The notes: generated from the letters alone by a model not told the origin. 64,000 nucleotides of DNA from Alphaproteobacteria bacterium (GCA_016124335.1 WGNX01000002.1:1-64000), one strand, 5' to 3'. Shown: positions 36,096 to 44,688, numbered from the stretch's first letter. Made by a program: numbers and translations.

Positions 36096-37412
36096 ATGAA
36101 CGCGATCGCCCAGCGTAGCGCCATCGGACTGAAGCTTCCGCCGAAGCTTACCCAGCAGCAACTTGACCAGCTGCTGGACGCGCATGTGCGCTGGCTTGGC
36201 GGAAAGGCGGGCGGGCGGCGGCTGGTGCTCAAATTCTTCGAGGCGAGCCATCTCGACTTCAACGATCGCGACCTGACCGAAGCCGAATTCGTCGGCGGAA
36301 GTTTCGTGGAAAGCGATTTTTCGCGCGCGAAGTTGCAGCGCGCCAGCTTTTATGGCGCCGATATCCGCCGCGCCTATTTCATCGACGCCGACATGACGCG
36401 TGTCGATCTGCGTGCGGCCTGCCTTTCGGGCGCGGACCTGGAGGGCGCGATCCTCCACCGTGCCGATCTGCGCGACGGCGTGATGATCCAGGCCGGCCAC
36501 GACGGCCAGCTCGACTATTCGAAGGCCGCCACCGCGACGACCAATGCCTCGGGCGCCAGCTTCATCGGCGCGCAGATGACCGAATCGCGTCTGGGTCGGG
36601 CCATCGGCAACAAGACCGACCTGACCAACTGCAATCTCGCCAACGCAAGCCTCGTGGGCGCCGACCTGACGGGCTCGGATCTGACGGGCACGATCTTCCG
36701 CGGCGCCGACCTGACCGAGACGAACCTGTCGAACTGCACGCTCGGCGGCGCCACCTTCGCCGAAGCGCGCATGACGCGAACCAATCTCGAAGGGGCCGAT
36801 CTAGCGGCCGCCTCGCTCGACGGCGCGTTCATGCAGGAAGTGCGCATGGCGCACGCCAAGTATCCGGTCGATCCGCTGCGCATCGGTTACGATCTCGACG
36901 CCGCGCTCGCCGCGCACGCCAAATGGGTCGACAGCGAAGGCCGCGAGGGGAAACAGCTCGATCTCGAAGCCTACGATTTTTCCGGCGCCGATTTTTCGGG
37001 CAAGCGGCTCTCGGCCGCCAAGTTCCTGCGCTGCACGTTCCGCAAGGCGTCGTTCGAAGGAACCGACCTGGCCTTCGCGAACATGACCGGCTGCCAGTTC
37101 GTCGGTGCCGGCATGGCGGGCGTCAAGGCGCGCGGGGCAAACTTTGCCAAAGCGAACCTGATGGGCGCGGACCTGCGCGGGGCCGACTTCTCCGCGCTGC
37201 CGCTGCCGCCCGGTTCGGCCCGGCCAAGCTGGCCCACGCGCCTTTCCGATTGCCAGGCCACAGGCGCCAACATGTCGGGTGCCAAGCTCACGGATGCGAT
37301 CATGCGCCGTACCATCCTGCGCGGCGCCGACCTCACGGATGCCGACGCAAGCGGCGCCGACATGGCGCGCGCCGATCTGGTCAAGGCGACGACCACGAAT
37401 TTCCGCCGTTAG
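36096..37412 (+). CDS. Two-module pentapeptide-repeat protein
   Basis: 438 residues from ATG 36096. Long runs of A(D/N)LxX repeats form two right-handed quadrilateral beta-helices (about 50-245 and 295-436). Each is introduced by the same motif: LDQLLDAHVRWLGGKAGGRR, then LVLKFFEASHLDF near residue 22, and LDAALAAHAKWVDSEGREGK, then QLDLEAYDFSGADF near residue 268. The protein is therefore an internal duplication. No signal peptide or enzyme domain is seen. Some pentapeptide proteins mimic DNA and protect gyrase (Qnr/MfpA), others are scaffolds. The helper motif LxAHxxW suggests a defined, uncharacterised subfamily. Confidence 0.85.
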   Translation: MNAIAQRSAIGLKLPPKLTQQQLDQLLDAHVRWLGGKAGGRRLVLKFFEASHLDFNDRDLTEAEFVGGSFVESDFSRAKLQRASFYGADIRRAYFIDADMTRVDLRAACLSGADLEGAILHRADLRDGVMIQAGHDGQLDYSKAATATTNASGASFIGAQMTESRLGRAIGNKTDLTNCNLANASLVGADLTGSDLTGTIFRGADLTETNLSNCTLGGATFAEARMTRTNLEGADLAAASLDGAFMQEVRMAHAKYPVDPLRIGYDLDAALAAHAKWVDSEGREGKQLDLEAYDFSGADFSGKRLSAAKFLRCTFRKASFEGTDLAFANMTGCQFVGAGMAGVKARGANFAKANLMGADLRGADFSALPLPPGSARPSWPTRLSDCQATGANMSGAKLTDAIMRRTILRGADLTDADASGADMARADLVKATTTNFRR

Positions 37413-37521
37413 GCCTGTTTTCGCCAGCGCGGTTGCCAACACCCTCGCGCCGCACTAAATCGGTGGGGCGAAAAGTTGCAACCAGCGGCCCCTCGAAGGG
37501 CGCGGCGAAAGGAATACCCCC

Positions 37522-38004
37522 ATGACCATCAAGGCTGGCGACAAGGTCCCGTCCGTAAAGCTCAAGACGATGACCAAGGACGGCATCAAGGATCTCACGA
37601 CCGAGGACATCTTCAAGGGCAAGAAGGTCGCGATCTTCGGCCTGCCCGGCGCCTTCACGCCGACCTGCTCGGCCAAGCACCTGCCCGGCTACGTGACGAA
37701 TTTCGACGCGCTCAAGGCGAAGGGCGCCGACACGGTCGCGTGCGTTTCCGTCAACGATGCGTTCGTGATGGACGCGTGGGGCAAGTCGCAGAATGTCGGC
37801 GAAAAGGTGCTGATGCTGGCCGACGGCAACGCCGAATTCGCCAAGGCGCTGGGCATCGAGATGGACGGCACCGCCTACGGCATGGGCCTGCGCATGAAGC
37901 GCTTCTCGATGTACGTCGTCGACGGCACGGTCAAGTCGTTCAACCTCGAGAAGCCGGGCGCCTTCGAGGTCTCGAACGCAGAGACGATGCTGGGCCAGAT
38001 CTGA
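37522..38004 (+). CDS. Peroxiredoxin (Prx5-like), copy 1
   Basis: 160 residues, with a weak purine-rich ribosome site upstream of ATG 37522. The thioredoxin-like Prx5 fold has peroxidatic Cys49 in LPGAFTPTCSAKHLPGY and a further Cys near residue 74 (ACVSVNDAF). It reduces H2O2 and alkyl hydroperoxides with thioredoxin or glutaredoxin. It is followed after 85 bases by a closely similar second gene. Compared with copy 2, its C-terminus ends early (SNAETMLGQI). Cytoplasmic; no regulator site recognised upstream. Confidence 0.92.
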   Translation: MTIKAGDKVPSVKLKTMTKDGIKDLTTEDIFKGKKVAIFGLPGAFTPTCSAKHLPGYVTNFDALKAKGADTVACVSVNDAFVMDAWGKSQNVGEKVLMLADGNAEFAKALGIEMDGTAYGMGLRMKRFSMYVVDGTVKSFNLEKPGAFEVSNAETMLGQI

Positions 38005-38028
38005 GGGCTTCGCAGGATCACGATCGGG

Positions 38029-38061
38029 AACGGCGGCGATCCGGAACCGGAAGCCGCCGTT
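38029..38061 (+). terminator. Nested hairpin between the two peroxiredoxin genes
   Basis: AACGGCGGC (38029-38037) pairs with GCCGCCGTT (38053-38061). The loop itself holds TCCGG-AA-CCGGA (38040-38051). TTTCGATTTCGG follows. It may be a weak terminator or attenuator separating expression of the two copies. Confidence 0.4.
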
Positions 38062-38089
38062 TCGATTTCGGCAAGGAGGAACGCGCGCG

Positions 38090-38575
38090 ATGACGATCGA
38101 AAAGGGACAGACCATTCCCGCCGCCCGGATGCGGATCATGACCGCCGAGGGCCCGAAGGATTTCACCACCGACGATCTCTTCAAGGGCAAGAAGGTCGCG
38201 ATCTTCGGCCTGCCGGGCGCGTTCACGCCCACCTGTTCGGCCAAGCACCTGCCGGGCTTCGTCGAAAAGGCGGATGCGTTCAAGGCCAAGGGCATCGACA
38301 CCATCGCCTGCGTGTCGGTCAATGATGCGTTCGTGATGGACGCATGGGGCAAGTCGCAGAACGTGGGCGACAAGGTGAAGATGGTCGCCGACGGCAACGG
38401 CGCGCTCGCCAAGGCCATGGGCATCGAGATGGACGGCACGGCCAACGTCATGGGCACGCGCATGCGCCGCTTCTCGGCCTACGTCGTCGACGGGAAGGTC
38501 GAGGCATTCAACCTCGAAAAGCCCGGCGCCTTCGAAGTGTCGGACGCCGGAACGCTGCTCAAGCAGCTCGGCTGA
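38090..38575 (+). CDS. Peroxiredoxin (Prx5-like), copy 2
   Basis: 161 residues from ATG 38090 (AAGGAGG upstream). Same fold and motif as copy 1, with peroxidatic Cys49 in LPGAFTPTCSAKHLPGF; the blocks FKGKKVAIFGLPGAFTPTCS and VSVNDAFVMDAWGKSQNVG are identical in both. Sequence differs at the N-terminus and in the substrate-facing MDGTANVMGTRMRRFSAYV (copy 1 has MDGTAYGMGLRMKRFSMYV). This is a recent tandem duplication, probably with diverging substrate range. It is followed 22 bases later by the WYL regulator. Confidence 0.92.
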   Translation: MTIEKGQTIPAARMRIMTAEGPKDFTTDDLFKGKKVAIFGLPGAFTPTCSAKHLPGFVEKADAFKAKGIDTIACVSVNDAFVMDAWGKSQNVGDKVKMVADGNGALAKAMGIEMDGTANVMGTRMRRFSAYVVDGKVEAFNLEKPGAFEVSDAGTLLKQLG

Positions 38576-38597
38576 TCCGCGCGGGGCGGGCCGGGGA

Positions 38598-39314
38598 ATG
38601 GGGCGCAAGCGCACCCCCGGCCGCAGCCGTGCGGAACGGCTCATCGAACTCGTCCAGGCCTTCCGCCGTCGCCGCCGGCCGGTGAGCGCTGCGGTGCTCG
38701 CGGGCGAGCTTGGTATCAGCCCCCGCAGCCTCTATCGCGATGTCGCGGCCCTGCGCACGCAGGGTGCGGTGATCGAGGGTGAAGCAGGCATCGGCTATGT
38801 GATGAAGCCGGGATTCCTGCTGCCGCCGCTGATGTTTTCCGAGGAGGAGATCGAGGCGTTGGCGCTGGGCGCGGGCTGGGTTGCCGAGCGTGCGGACCCG
38901 GCGCTTTCGGCTGCCGCGCGCGAGGCGCTGGCGCGCATCTCGGGCGTTCTGCCGGGTGCGTTGCGCGAAACGCTGGAGGCGACCGGCCTGCTCGTGGGGC
39001 CGGGCGAGAAGCCCGCACCCGACACGATCGACCTTGCCGTCATCCGCCATGCGATCCGCGGCGAGAAACGGCTTTCCATCGTCTACCGCACGGGCGGCGG
39101 CGCGCCCGAGCGGCGCACGATCTGGCCGTTCGGCATGGGCTTTTTCGAGCGCGCGCGCCTCGTGATGGCGTGGTGCGAGACTCGCCGCGACTTCCGCCAT
39201 TTTCGCACCGACCGCATCGCCGAATGCGCCGAACTGCCCGGTCGCTATCCGCGCCGGCGCGGCGCCCTGATGAAGGAATGGCGTGCCCGGCAGGGGCTGG
39301 GGGCGAGCGAATAG
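38598..39314 (+). CDS. WYL-domain HTH transcriptional regulator (YafY/DeoR type)
   Basis: 238 residues from ATG 38598. The N-terminal winged helix (about 10-65; ERLIELVQAFRRRRRPVSAA, then GISPRSLYRDVAALRTQGA) is followed by a linker helix and a WYL-type ligand-binding domain (about 135-215; RLSIVYRTGGG, WPFGMGFFERARLVMAWCE). WYL proteins sense nucleotides or small molecules. A perfect inverted repeat begins right at its stop codon, ahead of the VOC gene, so it probably controls that gene. It may share a transcript with peroxiredoxin copy 2 (22-base gap). Confidence 0.85.
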   Translation: MGRKRTPGRSRAERLIELVQAFRRRRRPVSAAVLAGELGISPRSLYRDVAALRTQGAVIEGEAGIGYVMKPGFLLPPLMFSEEEIEALALGAGWVAERADPALSAAAREALARISGVLPGALRETLEATGLLVGPGEKPAPDTIDLAVIRHAIRGEKRLSIVYRTGGGAPERRTIWPFGMGFFERARLVMAWCETRRDFRHFRTDRIAECAELPGRYPRRRGALMKEWRARQGLGASE

Positions 39315-39339
39315 CCTGCTGACAGGATCTGTCAGCAGG
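39315..39339. promoter_or_regulatory. Perfect inverted repeat, probable WYL-regulator operator
   Basis: CCTGCTGACAG-N3-CTGTCAGCAGG, 11-bp arms, starts immediately after the regulator stop and ends 47 bases before the VOC gene start. The core CTGACAG/CTGTCAG is the sort of palindrome bound by dimeric YafY-type regulators. No T-run follows, so a terminator is less likely. Confidence 0.5.
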
Positions 39340-39386
39340 GTCGGCTAAAAGGGCGCCATCGCAAACCCGCAATGGAGCCCCTTCAT

Positions 39387-39755
39387 ATGGCAAAGCCAGC
39401 CCTCGTCCTTCTCTATGTCGACAGCGTCGCGCGCAGTGCGGCGTTCTACCGTTCGCTGCTTGCGGCCGAACCGGTCGAGGAGTCGCCGACCTTCGCGATG
39501 TTCCCGCTTGCCGAAGGCATGATGCTGGGCCTGTGGGGCCGGGCGGGTGTCCTGCCCGCACCGGGCCCGGCGGGCGGCGGCGAGATCGATTTCAGCGTCG
39601 AGGATGCGGCGGCTGTCGACCGGACGCACGCCGAATGGGTCAAGGCAGGGCGGAAAATCGCGCAGGCCCCGAACGACATGGATTTCGGGCGCACATTCGT
39701 GGCCCTCGATCCCGACGGGCACCGGTTGCGCGTGCTGGCCGCCCCGGCGTCCTAG
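39387..39755 (+). CDS. VOC-family (glyoxalase/bleomycin-resistance-like) protein
   Basis: 122 residues from ATG 39387, chosen over an in-frame ATG at 39372 because GGAG at 39375-39378 gives correct spacing. Two beta-alpha-beta-beta-beta units are visible (ALVLLYVDSVARSAAFYRSL; GEIDFSVEDAAAVDRTHAEW), ending in RTFVALDPDGHRLRVLAAP. The usual His/Glu metal ligands are not clearly conserved, so it may bind a ligand without catalysis. The operator in front ties it to the WYL regulator. Substrate unknown. Confidence 0.8.
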   Translation: MAKPALVLLYVDSVARSAAFYRSLLAAEPVEESPTFAMFPLAEGMMLGLWGRAGVLPAPGPAGGGEIDFSVEDAAAVDRTHAEWVKAGRKIAQAPNDMDFGRTFVALDPDGHRLRVLAAPAS

Positions 39756-39765
39756 TCACGAACGA

Positions 39766-40338
39766 TCAGAGGCCGACGAGCAGCCCCACGCCGGCAAGCG
39801 CCACGGCAGCACCGCCGAAGCGCACAAGCGCGAAGCGGCCTGCCGCAAGGGCCGCCGCACCGATCCCGGCCGCGTGCAGCAGTGCCGTTGCTGCGAGGAA
39901 GCCTGCCGTGTAGCCGGCGGCACCGGCGCCGGCCGGCAGTTCGCCGCCGTGCGCGTGCCCGTGGAAGATCGCGAAGAAGCCGACCAGTGCGGCCGCGATG
40001 GCAACCGGCGGCGTGATGCCCGTCGCCACCGCCATGCCGAGGGCCAGGACCGAAAGCGCGATGCCGGTTTCGACGAAAGGAAGCCCGACGCCCTCGAAGC
40101 CCAGCACGCCGCCCACCGCCATCATGCCCACGAAAGCGGCGGGGACCGCCCAAAGCGCCCGCCCGCCGAGGCGGAAGGCGAACAGGCCGACCGCGAACAT
40201 CGCCAGCAGATGGTCGATGCCCGAGAGCGGATGCATGAACCCATGCGCGAATCCGGACGTGTCGCCATGGCCCGTGTGGGCGGATGCGGTGGCAGGTGCC
40301 AGCAGGATCATGGCGGCAAGGGCGGAATGAAGGCGCAT
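39766..40338 (-). CDS. HupE/UreJ-family membrane protein
   Basis: 190 residues from ATG 40338 (AGGAGA seven bases upstream; an earlier in-frame start at 40353 lacks support). A cleavable signal (ends ATASAH) is followed by His-rich HTGHGDTSGFAHGFMHPLSG, the family motif HPLSGIDHLLAMFAVGLFA, and six to seven membrane helices including FFAIFHGHAHGGELP. HupE and UreJ are nickel (or cobalt) permeases linked to hydrogenase or urease, neither of which is here. It is probably a secondary metal importer. It follows rnhA by 74 bases. Confidence 0.85.
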   Translation of the reverse strand: MRLHSALAAMILLAPATASAHTGHGDTSGFAHGFMHPLSGIDHLLAMFAVGLFAFRLGGRALWAVPAAFVGMMAVGGVLGFEGVGLPFVETGIALSVLALGMAVATGITPPVAIAAALVGFFAIFHGHAHGGELPAGAGAAGYTAGFLAATALLHAAGIGAAALAAGRFALVRFGGAAVALAGVGLLVGL

Positions 40339-40412
40339 CGGCAGTCTCCTCAAGATAACGATTCGGGTCCGATCCTAGCGAAACCCGTGCCGAAAGGAAC
40401 CCCTATCGCGGG

Positions 40413-40877
40413 TCAGGGGCGGACGGTTTCGATGCCCGCGCGCGCAAGCGCGTCGGCGCGTTCGTTGCCGGGGTTGCCGGCGTGGCCCTTGATCCAGCGC
40501 CATTCGATCTGGTGATGGCCGGAGACTTCCAGCAACGCCTGCCAAAGGTCGACATTGCGCACCGGCTTCTTGTCGGCGGTCTTCCACCCGTTCTTCTTCC
40601 AGCCATGGACCCATTTCGTGATCCCGTCACGCACATAGACGCTGTCGGTCCACACCCGCACGCGCACGCCGCGCTTGAGCGCCTTGAGCCCTTCGATGGC
40701 GGCCATCAGTTCCATGCGATTGTTGGTCGTCTGCCCCTCGCCGCCACAAAGCTCGCGTTCCTTGCCGCGCCAGCGCAGCAACACGCCCCAGCCGCCGGGC
40801 CCCGGATTGCCGCTGCACGCCCCGTCGGTGAAAAGCTCGACGAGGTCGGTCGCTTCAGGCGTTTCGCCGTCGTTCAC
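40413..40877 (-). CDS. rnhA: Ribonuclease HI
   Basis: 154 residues. The catalytic DEDD residues are Asp18 ([18 protein letters not shown]), Glu56 ([14 protein letters not shown]), Asp78 ([12 protein letters not shown]) and Asp142 ([10 protein letters not shown]). The basic protrusion for hybrid binding ([12 protein letters not shown]) is present. It degrades RNA in RNA-DNA hybrids such as R-loops and Okazaki primers. It overlaps the SIMPL gene stop by four bases and belongs to the ispH-thrB-SIMPL-rnhA run. Confidence 0.95.
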   Translation of the reverse strand: MNDGETPEATDLVELFTDGACSGNPGPGGWGVLLRWRGKERELCGGEGQTTNNRMELMAAIEGLKALKRGVRVRVWTDSVYVRDGITKWVHGWKKNGWKTADKKPVRNVDLWQALLEVSGHHQIEWRWIKGHAGNPGNERADALARAGIETVRP

Positions 40878-41569
40878 TTCGGCCCCAGCCGGAAGGTCGC
40901 GTCGACCTCGACGCGCACGGTGGCAAGGCCCGCCTCGGCGACCGGTGCGGCTGCTTCCGCGCCCGCCGCCATCGCGCGCATCATCACGGGCCGTGGCGGC
41001 GGCGCACTGCCGCCGGCCTCGCCCACGCGGATTTCAGATATTCCGGTCACGCGCAGGCCCAGCGCGTCGGCTGCCTTGTCGGCGCGCGCCCGGACCCGCG
41101 CCAGCGCCTCGGTCGTCAACGCGTCTTCGATCGCGCGCGCGGCTTCCGGTGTCAGGTCGAAGCGCAGGCCCGACATGGCAAGGCCCTGCTCCTGCAACGC
41201 CCCGGCAAGCGCCAGTACGGCGGCGCTGTCCTTGCCGACAAGGTTCACGCCCGCCTGTCCGCGCCAGCGGCGCGGCTGGTTGGCCGGCCGCTCTTCCCAT
41301 GTCGAATAGCCGGTCGTCTCGGCGCGCACGCCCGCGACGGTCCTGGCCCGCGCGATCGCCGCTTCCATGCGGCGGTTCACGTCGGCCTGGACGGCGGCGG
41401 GCGTTGCGGCCGCAGCCTCGACGCGCAGCGAGGCCGTGAGCCTGTCCTGCGGCACGTCGCGCTCGGCCGTCTGGCGCAGCGCAAGCTTGGGCGCCTCGCC
41501 CTGCGCGAATGCGGGGGCGGCCGCGAACAGGCCAAGCACAAGCAGCACGGCGAAGCGGCGATCCATCAT
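40874..41569 (-). CDS. SIMPL-domain periplasmic protein
   Basis: 231 residues, ATG 41569 overlapping the thrB stop. A signal peptide (ends near AFAQG, about residue 23) precedes the SIMPL domain (formerly DUF541; about 30-228), with [50 protein letters not shown] and the terminal [12 protein letters not shown]. Family members are periplasmic or outer-membrane-associated, oligomeric and of unknown function, some induced by oxidative or envelope stress. The insertion between thrB and rnhA has no evident functional link. Confidence 0.82.
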   Translation of the reverse strand: MMDRRFAVLLVLGLFAAAPAFAQGEAPKLALRQTAERDVPQDRLTASLRVEAAAATPAAVQADVNRRMEAAIARARTVAGVRAETTGYSTWEERPANQPRRWRGQAGVNLVGKDSAAVLALAGALQEQGLAMSGLRFDLTPEAARAIEDALTTEALARVRARADKAADALGLRVTGISEIRVGEAGGSAPPPRPVMMRAMAAGAEAAAPVAEAGLATVRVEVDATFRLGPK

Positions 41570-42534
41570 GTCCTCTCGATTCCATACGATGCCAATCCGG
41601 CAGCGGCGCGATGGAAGCGCAGCTTCTTGGCATATTCGAGGGGGTCCTTGGGCTTTACGAAGGCGCCGGGCGGATGGTTGAGCCAGTCGAAGAGCCGCGT
41701 CAGCAGGAAGCGCAGGGCCGAACCGCGCGCCAGGATCGGCAGCGCGTCAAATTCGGCCGCGGACAAGGCGCGCTTCTTCGCGTAGCCGGCGACGAGCCGG
41801 CGCGCCTTCGTGGCATTGAGTGCGCCGTCGGTCTCGAAGCACCAGGCGTTGAGGCAGACGGCGAGATCGTAGGCGTAGAAGTCGTTGCACGCGAAATAGA
41901 AGTCGATCATCCCGCTGAACGTCTCGCCGAGGAAGAAGACATTGTCCGGGAACAGGTCGGCGTGGATCACGCCTTCGGGCAGCCCGCGCGGCCAGTTTGC
42001 GTCGAGGAACGCAAGCTCGCCGGCAAGCTCGGCCGCGAGGCCTTTTTCCACCTCGTCGGCGCGGGCCGCACAGGCCTCGTAGAGCGGGCGCCAGCCCTTC
42101 GGACCCAGCGCGTTCTCGCGGTGGAGCGCGAAACCCGCGCCCGCCAGATGAAGCTCGGCGAGTGCGGCGCCGACCGGCGCGCAATGCGCGAGCGCCACGC
42201 GACGCGGCCACACGCCCTGCAGGAAGCTGATGATCGCCGCCGGCCGTCCGCAAAGCTCGCCCAGCATGGTCCCGTCGCGCCGATGGATCGGCGTCGGGCA
42301 GGCAAGGCCGCGCGCGGCAAGGTGCTGCATGAGCCCGAGGAAGAAGGGCAGGTCTTCCTTCTTCACGCGCTTTTCGTAGAGCGTCAGGATGTAGCGGCCG
42401 CGATCGGTATCGAGCAGGAAGTTCGAGTTCTCCACGCCCTCCGCGATCCCGCGATAGCCCGCAAGCGTGCCGATATCGTATCCGGCAAGAAAGGCGGCCA
42501 GCGCATCGTCGTCGACGTCGGTATAGACGGCCAT
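41566..42534 (-). CDS. thrB: Homoserine kinase, APH-fold type (ThrB)
   Basis: 322 residues. An aminoglycoside-phosphotransferase-like fold begins [20 protein letters not shown], with the nucleotide loop [20 protein letters not shown] and catalytic motif [16 protein letters not shown] (HxDxxxxN), then the metal-binding [17 protein letters not shown]. This non-GHMP homoserine kinase phosphorylates homoserine on the way to threonine and is typical of alpha- and gammaproteobacteria such as Pseudomonas. It lies seven bases after ispH and overlaps the SIMPL gene. The ispH-thrB-rnhA order is conserved in alphaproteobacteria. Confidence 0.92.
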   Translation of the reverse strand: MAVYTDVDDDALAAFLAGYDIGTLAGYRGIAEGVENSNFLLDTDRGRYILTLYEKRVKKEDLPFFLGLMQHLAARGLACPTPIHRRDGTMLGELCGRPAAIISFLQGVWPRRVALAHCAPVGAALAELHLAGAGFALHRENALGPKGWRPLYEACAARADEVEKGLAAELAGELAFLDANWPRGLPEGVIHADLFPDNVFFLGETFSGMIDFYFACNDFYAYDLAVCLNAWCFETDGALNATKARRLVAGYAKKRALSAAEFDALPILARGSALRFLLTRLFDWLNHPPGAFVKPKDPLEYAKKLRFHRAAAGLASYGIERT

Positions 42535-42541
42535 CTCGGAA

Positions 42542-43489
42542 CTAGCCTTCCAGCACGCGCGGCAGGTTGAAATGCACGTCCTCGCGCGCGGTGACGACCT
42601 CTTCGATGCTCACGTCGTAGTGCGCGCGCGCGGCCTCGATCGTTTCCTGGACAAGAATTTCGGGCGCCGAAGCGCCGGCCGTGATGCCCAGCCGCCGCAT
42701 CGGCGCCAGCGCCGGCCAGTCGATCTCCGACGCGCGTTGGACAAGCTGGGCACGTGCGCAACCCGCGCGCCTGGCGACTTCGACCAGCCGCTTTGAGTTC
42801 GACGATTTCGGCGAACCGAGGACCAGCACCGCATCGGCCTGCGCGGCGATCGCCTTGACGGCCGCTTGCCGGTTGGTGGTCGCGTAGCAGATGTCGTCCA
42901 CGCGCGGCGGCCGGATCTGCGGGAAGCGGCGCTTCAGCACGGAGACGATTTCGGCGGTATCGTCGACCGACAGCGTCGTCTGCGTCGAGAACGCCGTTTC
43001 GCGGTCGTTTGGCAGTTCGACGCGCTCGGCCTGTTCCACGTCTTCGACCAGCGTGATGGCTCCCTCGGGCAGCTGGCCCATCGTGCCGACCACTTCCGGA
43101 TGGCCCGCATGGCCGATCAGCACCAGATGCCGGCCGGCCTTGTGGTGATGCTCGGCCGCCGAATGGACCTTGCTGACGAGCGGGCAGGTCGCGTCGAGAT
43201 AGAACATGTTCCGCTGGCGTGCCTCGGCCGGCACCGCCTTCGGAACGCCGTGAGCCGAGAAGACGACGGGCCGGTCGGCCGGTGCCGCGTCCAGCTCGTC
43301 GACGAAGACGGCACCTTTGGCTTCGAGCGACTCCACGACGAAGCGGTTATGGACGATTTCGTGCCGCACGTAGACGGGCGCGCCGAATTTCTCCAGCGCG
43401 CGTTCGACGATCAGGATCGCGCGATCGACGCCCGCGCAGAAGCCGCGGGGGCCCGCGAGAAGGACGGTCAGCGGCGCTTGTGCGGGCAT
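42542..43489 (-). CDS. ispH: 4-hydroxy-3-methylbut-2-enyl diphosphate reductase IspH
   Basis: 315 residues from ATG 43489. The [4Fe-4S] ligands are Cys18 ([12 protein letters not shown]), Cys102 ([11 protein letters not shown]) and Cys201 ([11 protein letters not shown]). Substrate-binding motifs are [15 protein letters not shown] and [11 protein letters not shown]. It performs the last step of the MEP isoprenoid pathway. A frame extending to 44128 runs antisense over the CDGSH and lipoprotein genes and is rejected. It heads the ispH-thrB-SIMPL-rnhA-hupE run and is divergent from the CDGSH gene (98 bases apart). Confidence 0.95.
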   Translation of the reverse strand: MPAQAPLTVLLAGPRGFCAGVDRAILIVERALEKFGAPVYVRHEIVHNRFVVESLEAKGAVFVDELDAAPADRPVVFSAHGVPKAVPAEARQRNMFYLDATCPLVSKVHSAAEHHHKAGRHLVLIGHAGHPEVVGTMGQLPEGAITLVEDVEQAERVELPNDRETAFSTQTTLSVDDTAEIVSVLKRRFPQIRPPRVDDICYATTNRQAAVKAIAAQADAVLVLGSPKSSNSKRLVEVARRAGCARAQLVQRASEIDWPALAPMRRLGITAGASAPEILVQETIEAARAHYDVSIEEVVTAREDVHFNLPRVLEG

Positions 43490-43587
43490 GGGGGTTTCTC
43501 TAATGTCGGTCGCGTTAGTTACACCGGAGTCGCGGCCCGGCGCCAGCCCCGCCCGACACCTGCCAAAGCGATCTTGAGGGTCCGCCC

Positions 43588-43830
43588 ATGTCCACGCCCG
43601 CCGTCCCGCAGAAGGCCCCGTACCCGGTCGAAGTCGAGGCGGGCAAGTCGTACTGGTGGTGCGCGTGCGGGCAATCGAAGAAGCAGCCTTTCTGTGACGG
43701 CAGTCACGCCGGCAGCGGCTTCCAGCCGATGAAATACGACGCGAGCGAGACGAAGAAACTGTTCTTCTGCGGCTGCAAGGCCACCAAGAACCAGCCGCTC
43801 TGCGACGGCAGCCACAAGAATCTTCCGTGA
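43588..43830 (+). CDS. Tandem CDGSH iron-sulfur protein
   Basis: 80 residues containing two complete CDGSH motifs. The first has Cys25, Cys27, Cys36 and His40 ([16 protein letters not shown]); the second Cys61, Cys63, Cys72 and His76 ([16 protein letters not shown]). Each binds a redox-active [2Fe-2S] cluster with one His ligand, the mitoNEET type. There is no membrane segment, so the protein is cytoplasmic. It is divergent from ispH, a [4Fe-4S] enzyme, and four bases overlap the lipoprotein gene. A role in cluster or electron transfer is inferred; partners are unknown. Confidence 0.92.
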   Translation: MSTPAVPQKAPYPVEVEAGKSYWWCACGQSKKQPFCDGSHAGSGFQPMKYDASETKKLFFCGCKATKNQPLCDGSHKNLP

Positions 43831-44369
43831 AACGCCTGCTGCCTGCGCTGGCGGTCGCTGCGGCGATCGCCGGGCTATCCGCCTGTTCGTCGAAGGAGCC
43901 GGTGACGGCCGAGTGTCCGCGCGGCGGCATCGTGCCCGACGCGAATACGCTCGTGCGTTTCCGCGACGGGCCGGGGCGCGACATCACCGATGTGCTGCTG
44001 CAGGCGCAGGTCGTCGACATGCGCATCACCTGCGAATACGCCAAGGGCCGCAATGCCAGGCCCGCCGTGACGCTCGACCTGCAGATCGCCTTCGCGGCCG
44101 AACGCGGGCCGGCCGAGCGCACGCGCAAGGCAAGCGCGCCCTATTTCGTCGCCATCGTCGATCCCGACCACAACATCGTCGCCAAGGAAACCTTCAGCGC
44201 CGATTTCGAATGGACCGACAACCGCCCGCGCACCGGCCGCGTCGACCAGTGGGAGCCTTTCATCCCGCTCAAGAACAACTTCGACGGGCCCTCGTACCAG
44301 ATCCTGGTCGGCTTCCAGTTGAGCGAAGACCAGCTCGCCTGGAACCGCAAGCAGCGCGGCGCGAAATAG
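43827..44369 (+). CDS. Conserved hypothetical lipoprotein
   Basis: 180 residues, GTG start overlapping the CDGSH stop. A lipoprotein signal ([20 protein letters not shown], cleaved before Cys20) precedes a globular domain (about 30-175) with [40 protein letters not shown] and [20 protein letters not shown]. Mature Cys30 (TAECPRGG) and Cys59 may pair. No catalytic motif is recognised. It is probably anchored in the periplasm by lipid. Coupling to a CDGSH protein is curious because the two should sit in different compartments. Confidence 0.7.
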   Translation: MKRLLPALAVAAAIAGLSACSSKEPVTAECPRGGIVPDANTLVRFRDGPGRDITDVLLQAQVVDMRITCEYAKGRNARPAVTLDLQIAFAAERGPAERTRKASAPYFVAIVDPDHNIVAKETFSADFEWTDNRPRTGRVDQWEPFIPLKNNFDGPSYQILVGFQLSEDQLAWNRKQRGAK

Positions 44370-44436
44370 CGCGCCTTCGAGTCGCGACTTATCCCCAGAT
44401 TTGGACCCGTTGAATCAAGGGTCTGCGCGCTGCACC

Positions 44437-44464
44437 TTGACCCCCGATAGGCGCCGGTTATGTT
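44437..44464 (+). promoter_or_regulatory. Promoter of the glycine cleavage operon
   Basis: TTGACC (44437-44442), 16-base spacer, TATGTT (44459-44464). Transcription would start near 44471, about 20 bases before the riboswitch, leaving a leader of roughly 218 bases ahead of gcvT. The match to the housekeeping consensus is reasonable, although the spacer is one base short. Confidence 0.5.
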
Positions 44465-44490
44465 GGCGCAGCGCGCCGTCATAGGGCGCG

Positions 44491-44686
44491 TCTCCCGCGC
44501 GGGAGAGACCTCCGGTTTTGCCGCCGGAGGCGCCGAAGGAGCAACCGCCCCGGAAACTCTCAGGCAAAAGGACCGCGCGGGGCGAGCGTACTCTGGAAAG
44601 CGAAGCGGGCCCGTTCGCCCGTTTCCACCGAAGAGGTAAGTCCGGCTCCGCCGGGCGATTCTTTCAGGTCCAAGGACAGAGGGGGC
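44491..44686 (+). promoter_or_regulatory. Tandem glycine riboswitch
   Basis: Two glycine aptamers in series. Aptamer 1 has GCGCCGAAGGAGCAA and CTCTCAGGCAAAAGGACC; aptamer 2 has CCACCGAAGAGGTAAG and CTTTCAGGTCCAAGGAC. These are the conserved cores of the gcvT RNA motif. P1 of aptamer 2 pairs CTCTG (44591-44595) with CAGAG (44677-44681), which overlaps the gcvT ribosome site (AGAGGGGG, 44678-44685). This suggests control at translation. A palindrome (TCTCCCGCGCGGGAGA, 44491-44506) at the 5' edge could compete with P1 of aptamer 1. Confidence 0.93.
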
Positions 44687-44688
44687 GC

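Noticed and set aside
39315..39339. Terminator of the WYL regulator
   Set aside because: The stem is strong but the loop is only three bases and no T-run follows; an operator explains the position better.
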